In this document: positions 48,199 to 58,292 of the stretch, in pieces
Layout of the letters: each line of letters opens with the position of its first letter
How positions within the stretch are numbered: the stretch's first letter is position 1
DNA from: Tetragenococcus halophilus subsp. halophilus DSM 20339
GTDB taxonomy: Bacteria > Bacillota > Bacilli > Lactobacillales > Enterococcaceae
Direction of reading: 5' to 3'
Assembly: GCF_003841405.1 (NCBI RefSeq)
Contig: NZ_PXYA01000001.1
Location: 1,103,868-1,167,867, forward strand
DNA: 64,000 nucleotides
The notes under the pieces: model-generated
The model's input: the letters and a program-made list of their open reading frames with translations, nothing else
Databases searched by the model: none
What the model was told of the DNA's origin: nothing
Position numbers and translations under genes: made by a program

Positions 48199-48780
48199 AT
48201 GGAAAGCTCACTCGATCTACGTGTTCAAAAAACATATGATGCACTTATTACTGCCTTATTAGAATTAACAAAGGAAAAATCCCTCGATAAAATCACAGTC
48301 AATGAACTGTGCCAAAAAGCTAGAATCCGTCGTCCAACCTTTTATAAACACTTTAATGATAAGTACGACTTTTTTCATTTTACTGTCCAATCATTACAAG
48401 AACACTATCTAGCTAAAGTAGAAGAAAAAACAGATGATGCACATCCCGTCCGTTATTTCACAACCCTTTTTCAAACCATGATTGATGCCATCGACGAGTA
48501 CCAAAAAGTACTTTTACCTTTAAAAATTGATGCCACAAGCTTTTTTATCTTTGAAACAGTAGATGACAAGCTACATCAGCAGTTAGAAAAACGGTTACGT
48601 CATTTCTATGATATGGGCTATCAACTACCAACCAATATCGACTTTAGTCTACAAGTTTTACTAGGTACCTTTAAACAAGCGGCTTTTTGGTGGTTAAAAA
48701 ATCAAGAAAGGATTTCAAAAAAAGAGGTCATAGATGAAATGAATAACACTTTGCGTTGGTTTTTTGACATGCGACAATAA
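48199..48780 (+). CDS. TetR-family regulator of the ABC exporter
   Basis: About 193 aa from ATG 48199 (AAAGGA upstream); the frame also opens 18 codons earlier. HTH: LDKITVNELCQKARIRRPTFYKHFNDKYDFF (near 27-57), the YkgJ/DhaS-like TetR type with YKHF recognition helix. The C-terminal ligand domain is short and aromatic (FWWLKNQERI). Divergent from the ABC operon and separated by the palindrome at 48048. Likely local repressor. Confidence 0.85.
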   Translation: MESSLDLRVQKTYDALITALLELTKEKSLDKITVNELCQKARIRRPTFYKHFNDKYDFFHFTVQSLQEHYLAKVEEKTDDAHPVRYFTTLFQTMIDAIDEYQKVLLPLKIDATSFFIFETVDDKLHQQLEKRLRHFYDMGYQLPTNIDFSLQVLLGTFKQAAFWWLKNQERISKKEVIDEMNNTLRWFFDMRQ

Positions 48781-48785
48781 AACAT

Positions 48786-48857
48786 AAAAAGACCCGCCAG
48801 CGGGTAACTGACGGGAAAGGAGTTAAAAAATGAAAAAGTGTTTCAGGGTGTTTCGTT
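48786..48857 (-). ncRNA. putative anti-RBS small RNA, family copy 4
   Basis: -35 TTATTC (48892-48887), 17 bp, -10 TAAAAG (48869-48864). Core is three bases shorter than copy 3. Same stem as copy 1 with a U-G pair on this strand. T-run of five. Converges on the TetR gene 3' end. The plus strand could encode MKKCFRVFRWYTFNVTIKSE. Confidence 0.55.
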
Positions 48858-49038
48858 GGTACACTTTTAATGTAACGATAAAAAGTGAATAAATTATGAC
48901 ATTTCTTTTTTTAAATTCTAAAAAAGAAATGAAAAAGAATTTTTGTCAAAGGATCAAAGTGAGCCTCTCCCTATTTCGAAACTAACCGTATTAATTACTA
49001 ACACAAAGACGATTTTGTTATAGCGTTAAAGTTACCTC

Positions 49039-49279
49039 TTAGCTAAAAAGATCTGCGTGCGTGCCTGTATCAATAAATCGGACAAATGCTCCATCATACT
49101 TATAAATTAATCCCCAGTCCGGCTGACTAAAAAGTGATCATTATATTGAGATTCCAGAGGTTTATCACAAAAAAGTTTCCAATAAACTCTTTCAAAATCT
49201 TCTCTTTCATAACGATCACCTTTAAGCATTTTTATAATACTTTTTAAATTTTCATTCGAACGCAGACTTATATTTAGGC
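49039..49279 (-). pseudogene. decayed YafQ/RelE-type toxin gene
   Basis: Directly downstream of the DinJ-like antitoxin. One frame reads SNENLKSIIKMLKGDRYERE; after a shift near 49125 another reads QPDWGLIYKYDGAFVRFIDT then GTHADLFS and stop, which matches the YafQ end (xPDWLLIYK...RTGSHSDLF). The N-terminal 20 or so residues are unrecognisable and no start is visible. At least two frame breaks, present identically in both tandem units. Confidence 0.7.
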
Positions 49280-49525
49280 CTATTCTTCATTTAACCAATC
49301 CAAACCTTCCTTCCCGTTTTCAAATTCAATATAATCCTGGCTTTTCGTTACTTCTTCTAATTGAGAATTTGGGACAGAGACTTCAAAGGGAATTCCGCCT
49401 ACTTCAATTGAACGTTTTACAAAGATACGATAAGCTTCATTAGGCTCTAAACCTATGCTTTGCATTACCTTTCTGAACTTTTCTTTATCCTCTTCGTTCA
49501 TTCTAAAATGTACTTGGTTCGTCAT
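49280..49525 (-). CDS. RelB/DinJ-family antitoxin
   Basis: 81 aa. Ribbon-helix-helix N-terminus: QVHFRMNEEDKEKFRKVMQS then GLEPNEAYRIFVKR, IPFEV as in DinJ; acidic C-terminal toxin-binding tail. Normally neutralises a YafQ endoribonuclease encoded just downstream, which here is broken, so the antitoxin is probably an orphan. AGGAGGCGC precedes the ATG. Confidence 0.88.
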   Translation of the reverse strand: MTNQVHFRMNEEDKEKFRKVMQSIGLEPNEAYRIFVKRSIEVGGIPFEVSVPNSQLEEVTKSQDYIEFENGKEGLDWLNEE

Positions 49526-49700
49526 AATAAGCGCCTCCTATATCTAGAATACCAATTGCTACCGCTTTAATCCAATAAGATAACATTTCAGCTTAAAATA
49601 AACATGAAATTAGTGAAAAATAACAAAATTTCAGGTAGGATAAGTACTTAGACACATGAGCATTCTATATTGTGTGAAATTTTTAAAGGAGGGATTTGTT

Positions 49701-50405
49701 TTGGAGTGGATAAAACTCATTGGAATCTTTATTATCTTACTAGGATTTTTATTTAAATTAGATACAATCGCGGTCGTTGTTTTCGCTGCTTTTGCGACAG
49801 CTCTAGTATCTGGCATACCTATAATGGACTTTTTAGAAGCTTTTGGACAAGCATTTGTGGAAAATCGACTCGTAACGATTTTTCTACTAACTTTACCGAT
49901 GATTGGTCTTTCAGAACGTTTCGGTTTGCGTCAACAAGCGGTGATTTTGATCCGAAAAATTAAAGGAATGACGCCAGGGAAATTTTTAACGCTTTATATG
50001 GCAATCCGGGAAATCGCCGGTCTTTTAGGGATTCGTATTTCAGGACATCCACAATTTGTTCGTCCTATCGTTAATCCTATGACCCAAGCTGCGGCAACTA
50101 AATACGGTGATATTTCGGATAAAGATAAAGAAGAACTGAAGGCCCGTGCGGCAGCTAATGAAAATTACGCCAACTTTTATGGGCAAAATACTTTTGTCGC
50201 AGCTTCTGGTGTTTTGTTAATTGCTGGAACATTGCGAGATTTAAACTATGATGTATCAGAAGCTAGCATTGTACAATATTCCCTAATTGTGGCTGTAATT
50301 GCTCTTGTACTAGCTGCGATTTCAAATATGTTATATGATCGTAAATTAGCTAAAAGGTATGGCATTACAAAGGATGGTGACCTAAACAATGACACAGACA
50401 ATTGA
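49701..50405 (+). CDS. DUF969 membrane protein
   Basis: About 234 aa from a TTG at 49701, 9 bp after AAAGGAGG. Five to six helices; family segment GMTPGKFLTLYMAIREIAGL and ISGHPQFVRPIVNPM. DUF969 and DUF979 occur together and often next to pcp; the pair is probably a two-subunit permease, maybe for pyroglutamyl compounds (inference). Overlaps DUF979 by 17 bases. Confidence 0.85.
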   Translation: MEWIKLIGIFIILLGFLFKLDTIAVVVFAAFATALVSGIPIMDFLEAFGQAFVENRLVTIFLLTLPMIGLSERFGLRQQAVILIRKIKGMTPGKFLTLYMAIREIAGLLGIRISGHPQFVRPIVNPMTQAAATKYGDISDKDKEELKARAAANENYANFYGQNTFVAASGVLLIAGTLRDLNYDVSEASIVQYSLIVAVIALVLAAISNMLYDRKLAKRYGITKDGDLNNDTDN

Positions 50406-51308
50406 TACAATTCTTGAGTTGTTTTATATTTTAATTGGTATTCTAGCTGCGATGACTTCTATTCGTTCTTTTAGAGATCGTACCAACTCAGCTCGAATCG
50501 GTACGGGTTATTCTGGTTATTTCTAGGAATCATTTTTGCTTTCGGTAATTTCTTGCCTTATGCTGTATCTGGTATCATGTTAGTTATCATTGGCATCTTG
50601 ACGTTATTTAAGCAAGTAAAAATTGGTAATATTGCCAAGTTAGATGATAAACAAGGAGAAAAAGCCGCCGAACGGATCGGCAGCTGGATTTTCTTTCCTG
50701 CCATCGTACTGGCATTAACAGCAGTGGGCGTTTCCTATACCGTATTAGGTGGACAAGTAGGCATCGGCGTGGCCTCTATCGTCGCTTTAGTTGTCGCAGT
50801 GATCATTACTTCTGCTAAACCTAAAACGATCATGGACGATACGGATCGTATGTTCCAATCTGTCGGAACCACTGGGATTTTGCCTCAATTATTGGCTGCT
50901 TTAGGTGTGATTTTTAATTTAGCTGGCGTTGGTGAAGTCATAGCTGATGCCATCGCCAACCTTATCCCAGTTGGAAACCAATTTTTCGGCGTTGTTGCTT
51001 ATTGTCTAGGGATGGTGTTGTTTACCATGGCTATGGGCAACGCTTTTGCGGCGTTTACTGTCATCACAGCTGGCATTGGTGTTCCTTTTGTTATCGCCCA
51101 AGGTGGAGATCCGGTGATTGCTGGTAGTTTAGCCATGACCGCCGGCTTTTGTGGTACTTTGTTAACTCCGATGGGTGCCAATTTTAATGCCTTGCCGGTT
51201 GCTTTGTTGGAAATGAAAGATGCAAATGGCGTCATCAAAGCGCAAATCCCTATGGCCTTGGTTATGATTGTAGTTCATATCGTTTTAATGTATGTACTAG
51301 CTTTTTAA
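50389..51308 (+). pseudogene. DUF979 membrane protein, frameshifted
   Basis: ATG 50389 opens MTQTIDTILELFYILIG and stops at 50526 after GTGYSGYF. One added base near 50505 gives GLFWLFLGIIFAFGNFLPY and a full 306-aa protein with nine or so helices, including GVPFVIAQGGDPVIAG and GFCGTLLTPMGANFNALP. The same lesion is in the second unit, so it predates the duplication or is a shared assembly error. Confidence 0.82.
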
Positions 51309-51326
51309 CTAAAGCAAACTTGGAAA

Positions 51327-51616
51327 TTGAATAAAGAAACGAAGAAACGTTATTCAAAATTGAAATATTGAATAATAAAATAAGAAAACATTATCCAATA
51401 CTGAAATAATGGATAATGAAATGAGAAAACGTTATTCAAAAAAGATAAAAACGAACAAAAAAACAAAGAAATGTTACTTATTGTTGAAAAATTGAAGAGT
51501 GGAAACAAGAAGCATTATTCAATATTAAAATAATGAATAATGAAACAAGAAAGCGTTATTCAAAAATAAGATATTGAATAAGGAAATAAAAAAGTATTAT
51601 TCATTATTAAAAAATT
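51327..51616. repeat. array of seven imperfect 41-bp direct repeats
   Basis: Units begin near 51327, 51368, 51409, 51450, 51492, 51533 and 51574. Consensus starts TTGAATAATGAAA and ends ACGTTATTCAA, so most units can fold on themselves. Lies between DUF979 and pcp; no gene inside. Confidence 0.8.
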
Positions 51617-51634
51617 AAAGAAAGGAAGAGTAAT

Positions 51635-52282
51635 ATGAAAATTTTAATTACAGGATTCGACCCATTTGGCGGCGAAAAAATAAATCCTGCGTGGGAAGCA
51701 GTCAAAAAACTTCCTAACACCATTAAAGGTGCTGAAATTGTTAAAGAAGAAATTCCAACGGTTTATGGTAAATCAGCCGATGTTTGTAAAAAAGCGATTC
51801 AAAAACACCAACCAGATATCGTTTTAAATATTGGTCAAGCAGGCGGGCGTTTCACTATTACGCCAGAAAGAGTTGCTATTAACGTTGACGATGCGCGAAT
51901 CCCTGATAATGAAGACAACCAACCGATTGACCAAACGATTCAAACAGACGGTCAAGCGGCTTATTTCACACAGCTACCTGTCAAAGCGATGGTAGAAAAT
52001 GTGAAAAATAACGGTTTTCCAGCAGCAGTATCTAATTCAGCTGGTACCTTTGTTTGTAATCATATCATGTATCAAGTCCAATATATGATTGATAAAGAGT
52101 TCCCTAATATGAAAGGCGGCTTTATTCATGTTCCTTTCATCGCTGAACAGGTTGTAAACAAGCCTAACCAACCTTTTATGCAAATTTCTGATATTGCTTT
52201 TTGTATCGAAAAGACAATTGAAGCAATTGTTAATTTTGGAGATAAAGATGACTTAAAAGCTGTTGGCGGAGAAACACATTAA
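51635..52282 (+). CDS. pcp: pyrrolidone-carboxylate peptidase
   Basis: 215 aa, C15 family. Removes N-terminal pyroglutamate from peptides in the cytoplasm. [15 protein letters not shown] at the N-terminus, catalytic Glu in ITPERVAIN (near 81), Cys in [11 protein letters not shown] (near 144), His in GGFIHVPF (near 168). AAAGGAAG before the ATG. Downstream of DUF969-DUF979, a common pairing in Lactobacillales. Followed by a strong terminator. Confidence 0.96.
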   Translation: MKILITGFDPFGGEKINPAWEAVKKLPNTIKGAEIVKEEIPTVYGKSADVCKKAIQKHQPDIVLNIGQAGGRFTITPERVAINVDDARIPDNEDNQPIDQTIQTDGQAAYFTQLPVKAMVENVKNNGFPAAVSNSAGTFVCNHIMYQVQYMIDKEFPNMKGGFIHVPFIAEQVVNKPNQPFMQISDIAFCIEKTIEAIVNFGDKDDLKAVGGETH

Positions 52283-52296
52283 TAGGTAATAAAACT

Positions 52297-52334
52297 ACCG
52301 GAAACAAACACCATAAAAAATGTTTGTTTCCGGT
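52297..52334 (+). terminator. terminator of pcp
   Basis: ACCGGAAACAAACA (52297-52310) pairs with TGTTTGTTTCCGGT (52321-52334). Confidence 0.8.
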
Positions 52335-52515
52335 ATTTGTCTGTTATGCCAAAGATTATTAAAAAAAGACTTAATAATAAGGAATATATAGAACTTCAGT
52401 ATTTTTTATGTTACTTTATTAAGTAACAGTAAAGTTTATGACGGTGGCTATCTTTTTCGAAAGTGAGGTGGTGCGTATGTGCGTACTAACTAAAACTAAA
52501 GAAAGGAGAAGCCTT

Positions 52516-52620
52516 TTGTCTGCATTTGAGACGATTCAGGTAATTTTAGGTTTTGGTACATTTACCATCGCCTTAATTGCTTTAGTCGTTGAATTGCTAA
52601 AAAATGACAGAAAAAAATAA
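52516..52620 (+). CDS. TxpA/BsrG-like type I toxin (holin-like)
   Basis: 34 aa from TTG 52516, directly behind AAAGGAG: SAFETIQVILGFGTFTIALI, then ALVVELLKNDRKK. One membrane helix and a basic tail, the layout of the small toxins often annotated holin-like in Enterococcus and Lactobacillus. Such toxins depolarise the membrane when not silenced. A convergent antisense RNA promoter lies about 105 bp beyond the stop. GACGGTGGC at 52441 can pair with GCCACCGTC at 52667, suggesting long-range folding of the mRNA. Confidence 0.8.
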   Translation: MSAFETIQVILGFGTFTIALIALVVELLKNDRKK

Positions 52621-52723
52621 CCGTCAACTTTAGCAGGACGACGATTATTTTTTATTAATCAAACTCTGCCACCGTCTTAATCGGTGCTGTTATTGAAGAG
52701 TTGTTTACACAACTCTTCTTTAC
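52611..52723 (-). ncRNA. putative antisense antitoxin RNA
   Basis: Minus-strand -35 TTGAAT (52758-52753), 17 bp, TATAAT (52735-52730). The RNA would run through the hairpin GAAGAGTTGT/ACAACTCTTC (52696-52719) and stop at AATAATCGTC/GACGGTTATT plus T-run (52649-52611) inside the toxin's last codons. The same stem has a T-run on the plus side, so it can end both RNAs. Confidence 0.65.
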
Positions 52724-52789
52724 ACAACAATTATAACAAATTTTCTTACTCTATTCAACTTTTATGTTACTTTAAAAAGCAACATAAAA

Positions 52790-54463
52790 CCTGAATGATT
52801 TATAAAAATTTGTGGATAACGCATTCGACTGTTCAACGAGGTGACTTTTATGTTATTTTCCCTTTTTATCGCCGCTTTTGAATAAAGAATAGAAAGGGAT
52901 GATCGAACGACGCTAAAAAAAGATAAAATTCTTCCTAGAGAATGAAAGCCAAGCCTTTTTTATCAAGAGGAAAAGGGGAAAAGTAAACTAGAGATTCAAT
53001 CGCTGAATTCGTGTAAGGACTTCCCAAAAAAGCGTGTTGTAAACATTCGTACTTGATAAGTGAATTTGCACTTGACGCGCGTGTTCTGTGACTTTTCCAG
53101 CAATATGAAATAGTTGAAAACGGATCGTGTCAATCACCGTCGTCTTTTTCTCTTGCGGAAAAGTCAGCTGTTTCATCAAGTGGATGATATTATAGGCGAT
53201 AAAACTTAGGGCTAAGCGAACCTTATTCGCTAAAAAGGAAGGACTGTCCGTTTTATCAGCGAAAAATCCGGTCTTCATTTCTTTAATGAAGTTTTCCATA
53301 TTCCCTCGTTTTTGATAGAGCTGAAAAATGGTTTGGGGCGAAAGATGAGCGAAATCGGTCACCACAAATTGAAATTCGGAAAAAAGTAAAGTTTCGGCTT
53401 TTCGAGTAGCCTTGATGGCTACTGTTCGAGATCGGTCCCAAGAATCTGCTTGATAAGCCATCTTAAAATATTGATGTTCGGACTTTGTGTAGTCCGTACC
53501 GTTGGTATATTGGACAAGATGTTGCGCATAATGAATCAACCGTACGTTATTTTTCAATTTAATCACATAATGGGCGCCTCGACACTCACATTGTTTATAA
53601 ATTTCCGGTTTGGCAAAGCCACTATCCCGCGTACAAGCATTGTGGGATCACTCGAACGTTGTTGGTAATGCGCCAACATTTCTACGAGATAATCTTCGGC
53701 GTGGGTGGAGGTATAAGATTTGCCATGACGATGGCGAACATCTAATGCCAATCCGGTTAAACCTTCAAATGCCACAAATGAATGATACCCATTGAGGCCA
53801 TAGTGGTAAATATATTCCCCTGCTTCTTGCTTTCCGTAAGTGGGACAACAGGTGGAATCCAGATCAAGCACGAGTTGTTGGCTGTTTTGCTGGTCCATGC
53901 CTAAATCGCCAAGTTTTTTCGCCACTTGTAATAGTTGATTAACATTTTCTTCTGTCAAGGTATGAAGCAAAGTAGACATCATAAATTGCGAACTAAGGCG
54001 TTCTTGTTTCAATGCTTCCTTAAAAAGGCGATCATATTGTAAGGTGTTGGCGTCTCGGTCTCGAGAATAACCAGCGATCAATTGATATAGCCATTGTTTT
54101 ACGACATCCAGCCATTCATGTTGGGCGAAGGCACGATACTCTGGAATATGAACGTATTGCGCTAACAGGGAATCAAAACGAATTTGATTTAGAAACTCCG
54201 AAAGTAAGACGAGCCCCGCGTCATTGGTTAAGGTGCCACCGTCATTGGCGATCAAGATGGCTTTTTGCTTATTGAATGTAAGAGAATTTTGTTGTAAAGT
54301 GAAAGACATAAGAACGCACTCCTTATTGTTATGTTTCGTTGACTTTACAATAACACGAAGTGCGTTCTTTTTGTACACCCAGAAGGTGAAGCAACTCAAC
54401 CTTTAGAAAAAAGCACATGCCAAGGATTGAATGATCCTGGGAAAAATTTATAAATCATTCAGG
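52790..54463 (-). mobile_element. IS1380-family insertion sequence, type B, copy 2
   Basis: Same as 40692-42366 minus one base. Left flank (ACATAAAA) is the end of unit 1, right flank (ATAAAGTG) the same as in unit 1, as expected at a duplication joint. Confidence 0.92.
52988..54309 (-). pseudogene. IS1380-family transposase, frameshifted copy
   Basis: Identical to the copy at 40890-42212 except for one C missing near 53628 (CCCGCG versus CCCCGCG), which breaks the frame at VRGDSGFAKPE, the second catalytic Asp. Confidence 0.9.
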
Positions 54464-54800
54464 ATAAAGTGTTTTTCGTAAAATTTTCTTTCCTATAACA
54501 AGGAAGTTTTCCAGAAGGAAACAACGCAGTAAATGTTTATACAAACGCTTTATCAACGTTATCACACGAATTTAATCAGTACGTATTTTATCAAATGAGC
54601 GAAAAAAGCTAAATTTTTAGCCATAAAAAAACGCCTACCAAAGCCTTGATAGACATTTTTTCCATTCTAAAGTTTTTCCAGTTTCAAGATTTTAATATAA
54701 TCTTGTTTTGTGGATAAGATACGATAAACATTAACCTCCTCAGACAGGTACGATATTATTCATGCTTTTTACCCTTTCTTATACTACTTTTTCTCAATTG

Positions 54801-56632
54801 TTAACTTATTCTGGGCTTCATATGCATTCTTGTATGGCTTTTTTCCCTTCTTGCCCGCAGAGCGCTCAAAATCGACACCGTGTCCACCACTTCTTGTAGA
54901 GCTGCCCCTAACAATGCCGGTATAAGACCAGTACTTGCAACCAACATCAAAGCTACACAAATAAATATTCCAATCAAAACAGATTGCTGGGCTACTTTCA
55001 TGGTATCTTTTGACAAACGAATGGCTTCTGATACTCGTGTTAAGTCATCTTTTAAAATAACCGCATCCGCACTTTCACTGGCCGCAGTCGACCCATGCGC
55101 GCCCATGGCAATGCCAATATCTGCCGTAGCCAAAGCCGGCGCATCATTGACACCATCGCCTACCATAATAAGTGGACGTTGCTTTTCTTCTAGATCTTTT
55201 AGGACTTGAATTTTTTCTTCAGGCAAACATTGAGCATGAACATCAGAAATATTTACTTTTTCCGCAATTTGATAAGCAATTTCTGCATCATCACCTGTCA
55301 ACATTACGGTTTTTTCGACCCTAGCTGATTTAATTGATTGATGGTTTCTCTGGCTTCTAAACGAAGTACGTCTTTAAAAGTAATATAACCAACATACTGT
55401 TCATCTACTGTAAGATAAACAACCGTTTTGTTCGTTTGCCCTACAAAACCATTTCCAGCAAATGAAGCATTGCCAACGCGAACTTTTTTTCCAGCAACAA
55501 AAGCTTCTACGCCCTTTCCAGTCACCTCTTGTAGGTTTTTCACAGCTCGCAGTTGAAGGCTCTCTTCTTTTGCTTGCGCAACTAACGATCGTGCTAAAAT
55601 ATGAGTCGATTCTTGTTCGACGCTTGCTGCTAAAGTTAGTAACTCTTTTGCAGAAAGTTGCTTATTCTCAGATTGAATTTCATCGACAGAAAGCTTTCCT
55701 TTAGTTAAAGTTCCCGTTTTATCAAAGGCAATGGTATTTGCTTTAGCTAATTTTTCAATCGTTGTTCCTGTTTTAACGACAATACCGTTTCTACTCGAAC
55801 GGCTCATACCTGCCACTAAAGCAACCGGCGCAGCTAGTATTAATGGACAAGGCGAAGCTACAACCAAAACTTCCGCAAAACGTACGGGATCTTTAGAAAT
55901 AAACCAAGCAAAGCCTCCGATAATATAGGCAATTAAAGTAAAAGGAACTGCGTACCGATCCGCCAACCGTACAAAATGAGCAGGTTTGGCTTTCGATTCC
56001 TCCACTAATTTGACTAATTTTTGGTATTGGCTATCACTTGCTTTTTTGATTACTCGTATACGGATTGAAGCATCCTTCACAATGGAGCCCGACATTATTT
56101 CATCACCAGCCGATTTTTCAATGGGTCGGGATTCTCCTGTTAAAGACGATTCATCCACCAGCGTTGTTCCTGTCTCTACTGTCCCGTCTACCGGAGCAAT
56201 TTCGCCTGGCTTAATCAAAAGAAGGTCATTGACACTGGCTTCCTCTACTTCAATGTCATGTAACTGTTCATTCACGATTTTATGGGCAACTTGCGGTGAA
56301 TTTTCTAAAAGGGTGCGCAATTCACGACCCGCTTGATGACTGGCATAGTCTTCTAAACTGTCTCCGCCTGTAAGCATTACCAATACTACTAAGCTTGCCC
56401 AATACTCACCAACCAACAAGGTGGCGACAATAGCCGTAATCGCTAAGATATCTACCCCGTATTTCCCAGATTTTAAGGTCTGAATCATGCCAATAAACAT
56501 AGAAATTGCCATGACGCCTCCTGCAATAGCGATAATCCAAAAGGCAACTTGCGGTTGATTAAACATAAATTCCATAATTAAAGCAATAATGCCAATAAAA
56601 ATCGTTAGGACAAATTTTTTAAAATTACTCAC
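54801..56632 (-). pseudogene. PfeT-like metal ATPase, second copy, frameshifted
   Basis: Second-unit copy of 42704-44536. One C is missing near 55319, splitting the protein after NQLNQLG in the P-domain, just before VMLTGDD. One V-to-A change (LEARETINQ) is nearby. Otherwise identical, including GTG start with GGAGG at 56632. Confidence 0.9.
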
Positions 56633-56703
56633 TTCATCACCCTCCAACTTTCCATCCCAGCTTAGCACTTATTTTTTCCAATTGATACTAGAAAACCGTA
56701 ATT

Positions 56704-56722
56704 GAGAACGATAATCATTGGC
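56704..56722. promoter_or_regulatory. Fur/PerR-like box, second copy
   Basis: Same 19 bases as 44608-44626. Confidence 0.6.
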
Positions 56723-56849
56723 AATAGCTTATATGTTTTTTTCTATTAGAATAGTTCTAAAAAATAATTAATAAAATCCCTTATCTAAAAAGTTATTTTC
56801 TTAGATAAGAGGATAAGAGAATCTATTTTTCATCCCAAGTTATTTTTTA

Positions 56850-58292
56850 TTAAAGCGGCAAATCTTTACGGGTAAAGATAAATCCGCTAACTGTATACAA
56901 GACAACAGGTATTACGGCAAGTACACCCATTTGAATTAAGAAATCACCATCAGCAATGATTTCGCTTGTATTGTATAAAGTAGTTATCGTAATATACTTC
57001 AAATCTTCTAGATTATCATTTTGTTCAATCACTATGCTGACAATGTAAAATGCCAGTGGCAAGCCACCACCTACGGCCATTGCCGCATTGGTCCGATTGA
57101 ATAACGTGCTTGCAAAAAAAGAAATACTTCCCATAGCTAATGTCAATAAGCATGAGCCTAAAATCAACCAGCCAAAGGTTTCAAGGTCAAATTCAGTGCC
57201 TTCATCAGAATCAATCGCAGAAGAGACCATGGATTCATCTATCATATCAGACAATTGATCTTCTGGAACATCGGTAGCTTCAGAAGTGGCTTCTAGCGCA
57301 TTGTCATTTTTCATCAGATTCATATTGTCATCTACCGTAGCTGAACTTACGTCTAGCTCACTTTCAGTGACTTCTTTAGCTGTGGATAAAACAGCGGATG
57401 GGTTCATTTGACCGTTTGTATCTTCATCTTCTTCATTTTCATTTTCGTCCACTAAATCATTAACATAATTACGATATTCATTCACGTTCATACCTAGAGG
57501 TTTACTACCTTCTTGCAAGGCATCGCTATCGTTTAAAATCATGCCTGGATCATCAGCTAACTCGTCTGTGGTAATTTCGATGTCATCTTTATCCATATCG
57601 TCGTCATCATCGTATTCATCTTTACGACTGTCTGTAATCTCATCAGAAGCTTTATCCAAACTATCACGTTTCATCGCTTCATCTAGATATTTGCCATAGG
57701 CCGTTTCATCCATACCTCGCGCATCTGCTCCAGATTGTAGCGCATAATCGTCATCTTTAATCATATAAAGATTATCGCGCACATAAGAAGGATCGCGATC
57801 AAGAGCGGCCGCAGCTTCTTCCACATCTTCTGTAATGGCATTGCCCGAAAGGTTATTATGAACAATTTCTGTGACGCCCATACCAACGCCTGCTGTGACA
57901 GCAAACATCAAGATAATGGAACCAATCATATAAACCATTTTGGTAAAAATGACCGTGCCTCTTTTGATCGGTGTGGATAAGGTATAAGCCATCGAACCAC
58001 TATCGATTTCACTTACCACTAAATTATTGGCGCAAAATACGCCATAGATTAAACCAAGTAAAATGGCGACCATCTTAAAAAACATTTCTAACGTTCCCAT
58101 TAAGGTACCTAGATCAGAAACTTGATCACCAAAGGACGTATCTTCTGCTGCACTGACGATCTGACCGATATCATCCGCATCAAAACTCACAATAAAAATA
58201 GTAATAAGTATACTTAAAACAGCAGTGATGACTAACCATAAGGGCCCATTACTGCGTACACTTTGTTTAAAAATTGGTTTACTAAACATTGG
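56850..58292 (-). CDS. ABC-2-type permease with acidic repeat domain, second copy
   Basis: 480 aa, protein identical to 44755-46197, overlapping the upstream ATPase gene in the same way. Doubles the dose of the exporter if the duplication is real. Confidence 0.8.
   Translation of the reverse strand, partial: PMFSKPIFKQSVRSNGPLWLVITAVLSILITIFIVSFDADDIGQIVSAAEDTSFGDQVSDLGTLMGTLEMFFKMVAILLGLIYGVFCANNLVVSEIDSGSMAYTLSTPIKRGTVIFTKMVYMIGSIILMFAVTAGVGMGVTEIVHNNLSGNAITEDVEEAAAALDRDPSYVRDNLYMIKDDDYALQSGADARGMDETAYGKYLDEAMKRDSLDKASDEITDSRKDEYDDDDDMDKDDIEITTDELADDPGMILNDSDALQEGSKPLGMNVNEYRNYVNDLVDENENEEDEDTNGQMNPSAVLSTAKEVTESELDVSSATVDDNMNLMKNDNALEATSEATDVPEDQLSDMIDESMVSSAIDSDEGTEFDLETFGWLILGSCLLTLAMGSISFFASTLFNRTNAAMAVGGGLPLAFYIVSIVIEQNDNLEDLKYITITTLYNTSEIIADGDFLIQMGVLAVIPVVLYTVSGFIFTRKDLPL

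Larger units (their letters stand above)
40692..52789. repeat. 12,098-bp tandem duplication, first unit
   Basis: From the left end of IS1380 copy B1 to the base before the identical IS end at 52790. The second unit repeats the same order to the window end. All genes 42.7-52.6 kb recur at a constant offset of 12,095-12,098. Confidence 0.95.

Noticed and set aside
51327..51616. Possible CRISPR array
   Set aside because: Repeat units follow each other without unique spacers, differ from each other, and no cas gene is present.
55462..56336. Plus-strand frames of 65-116 codons opposite the P-type ATPase (both units)
   Set aside because: Shadows of a well-identified coding gene in a GC-richer stretch.
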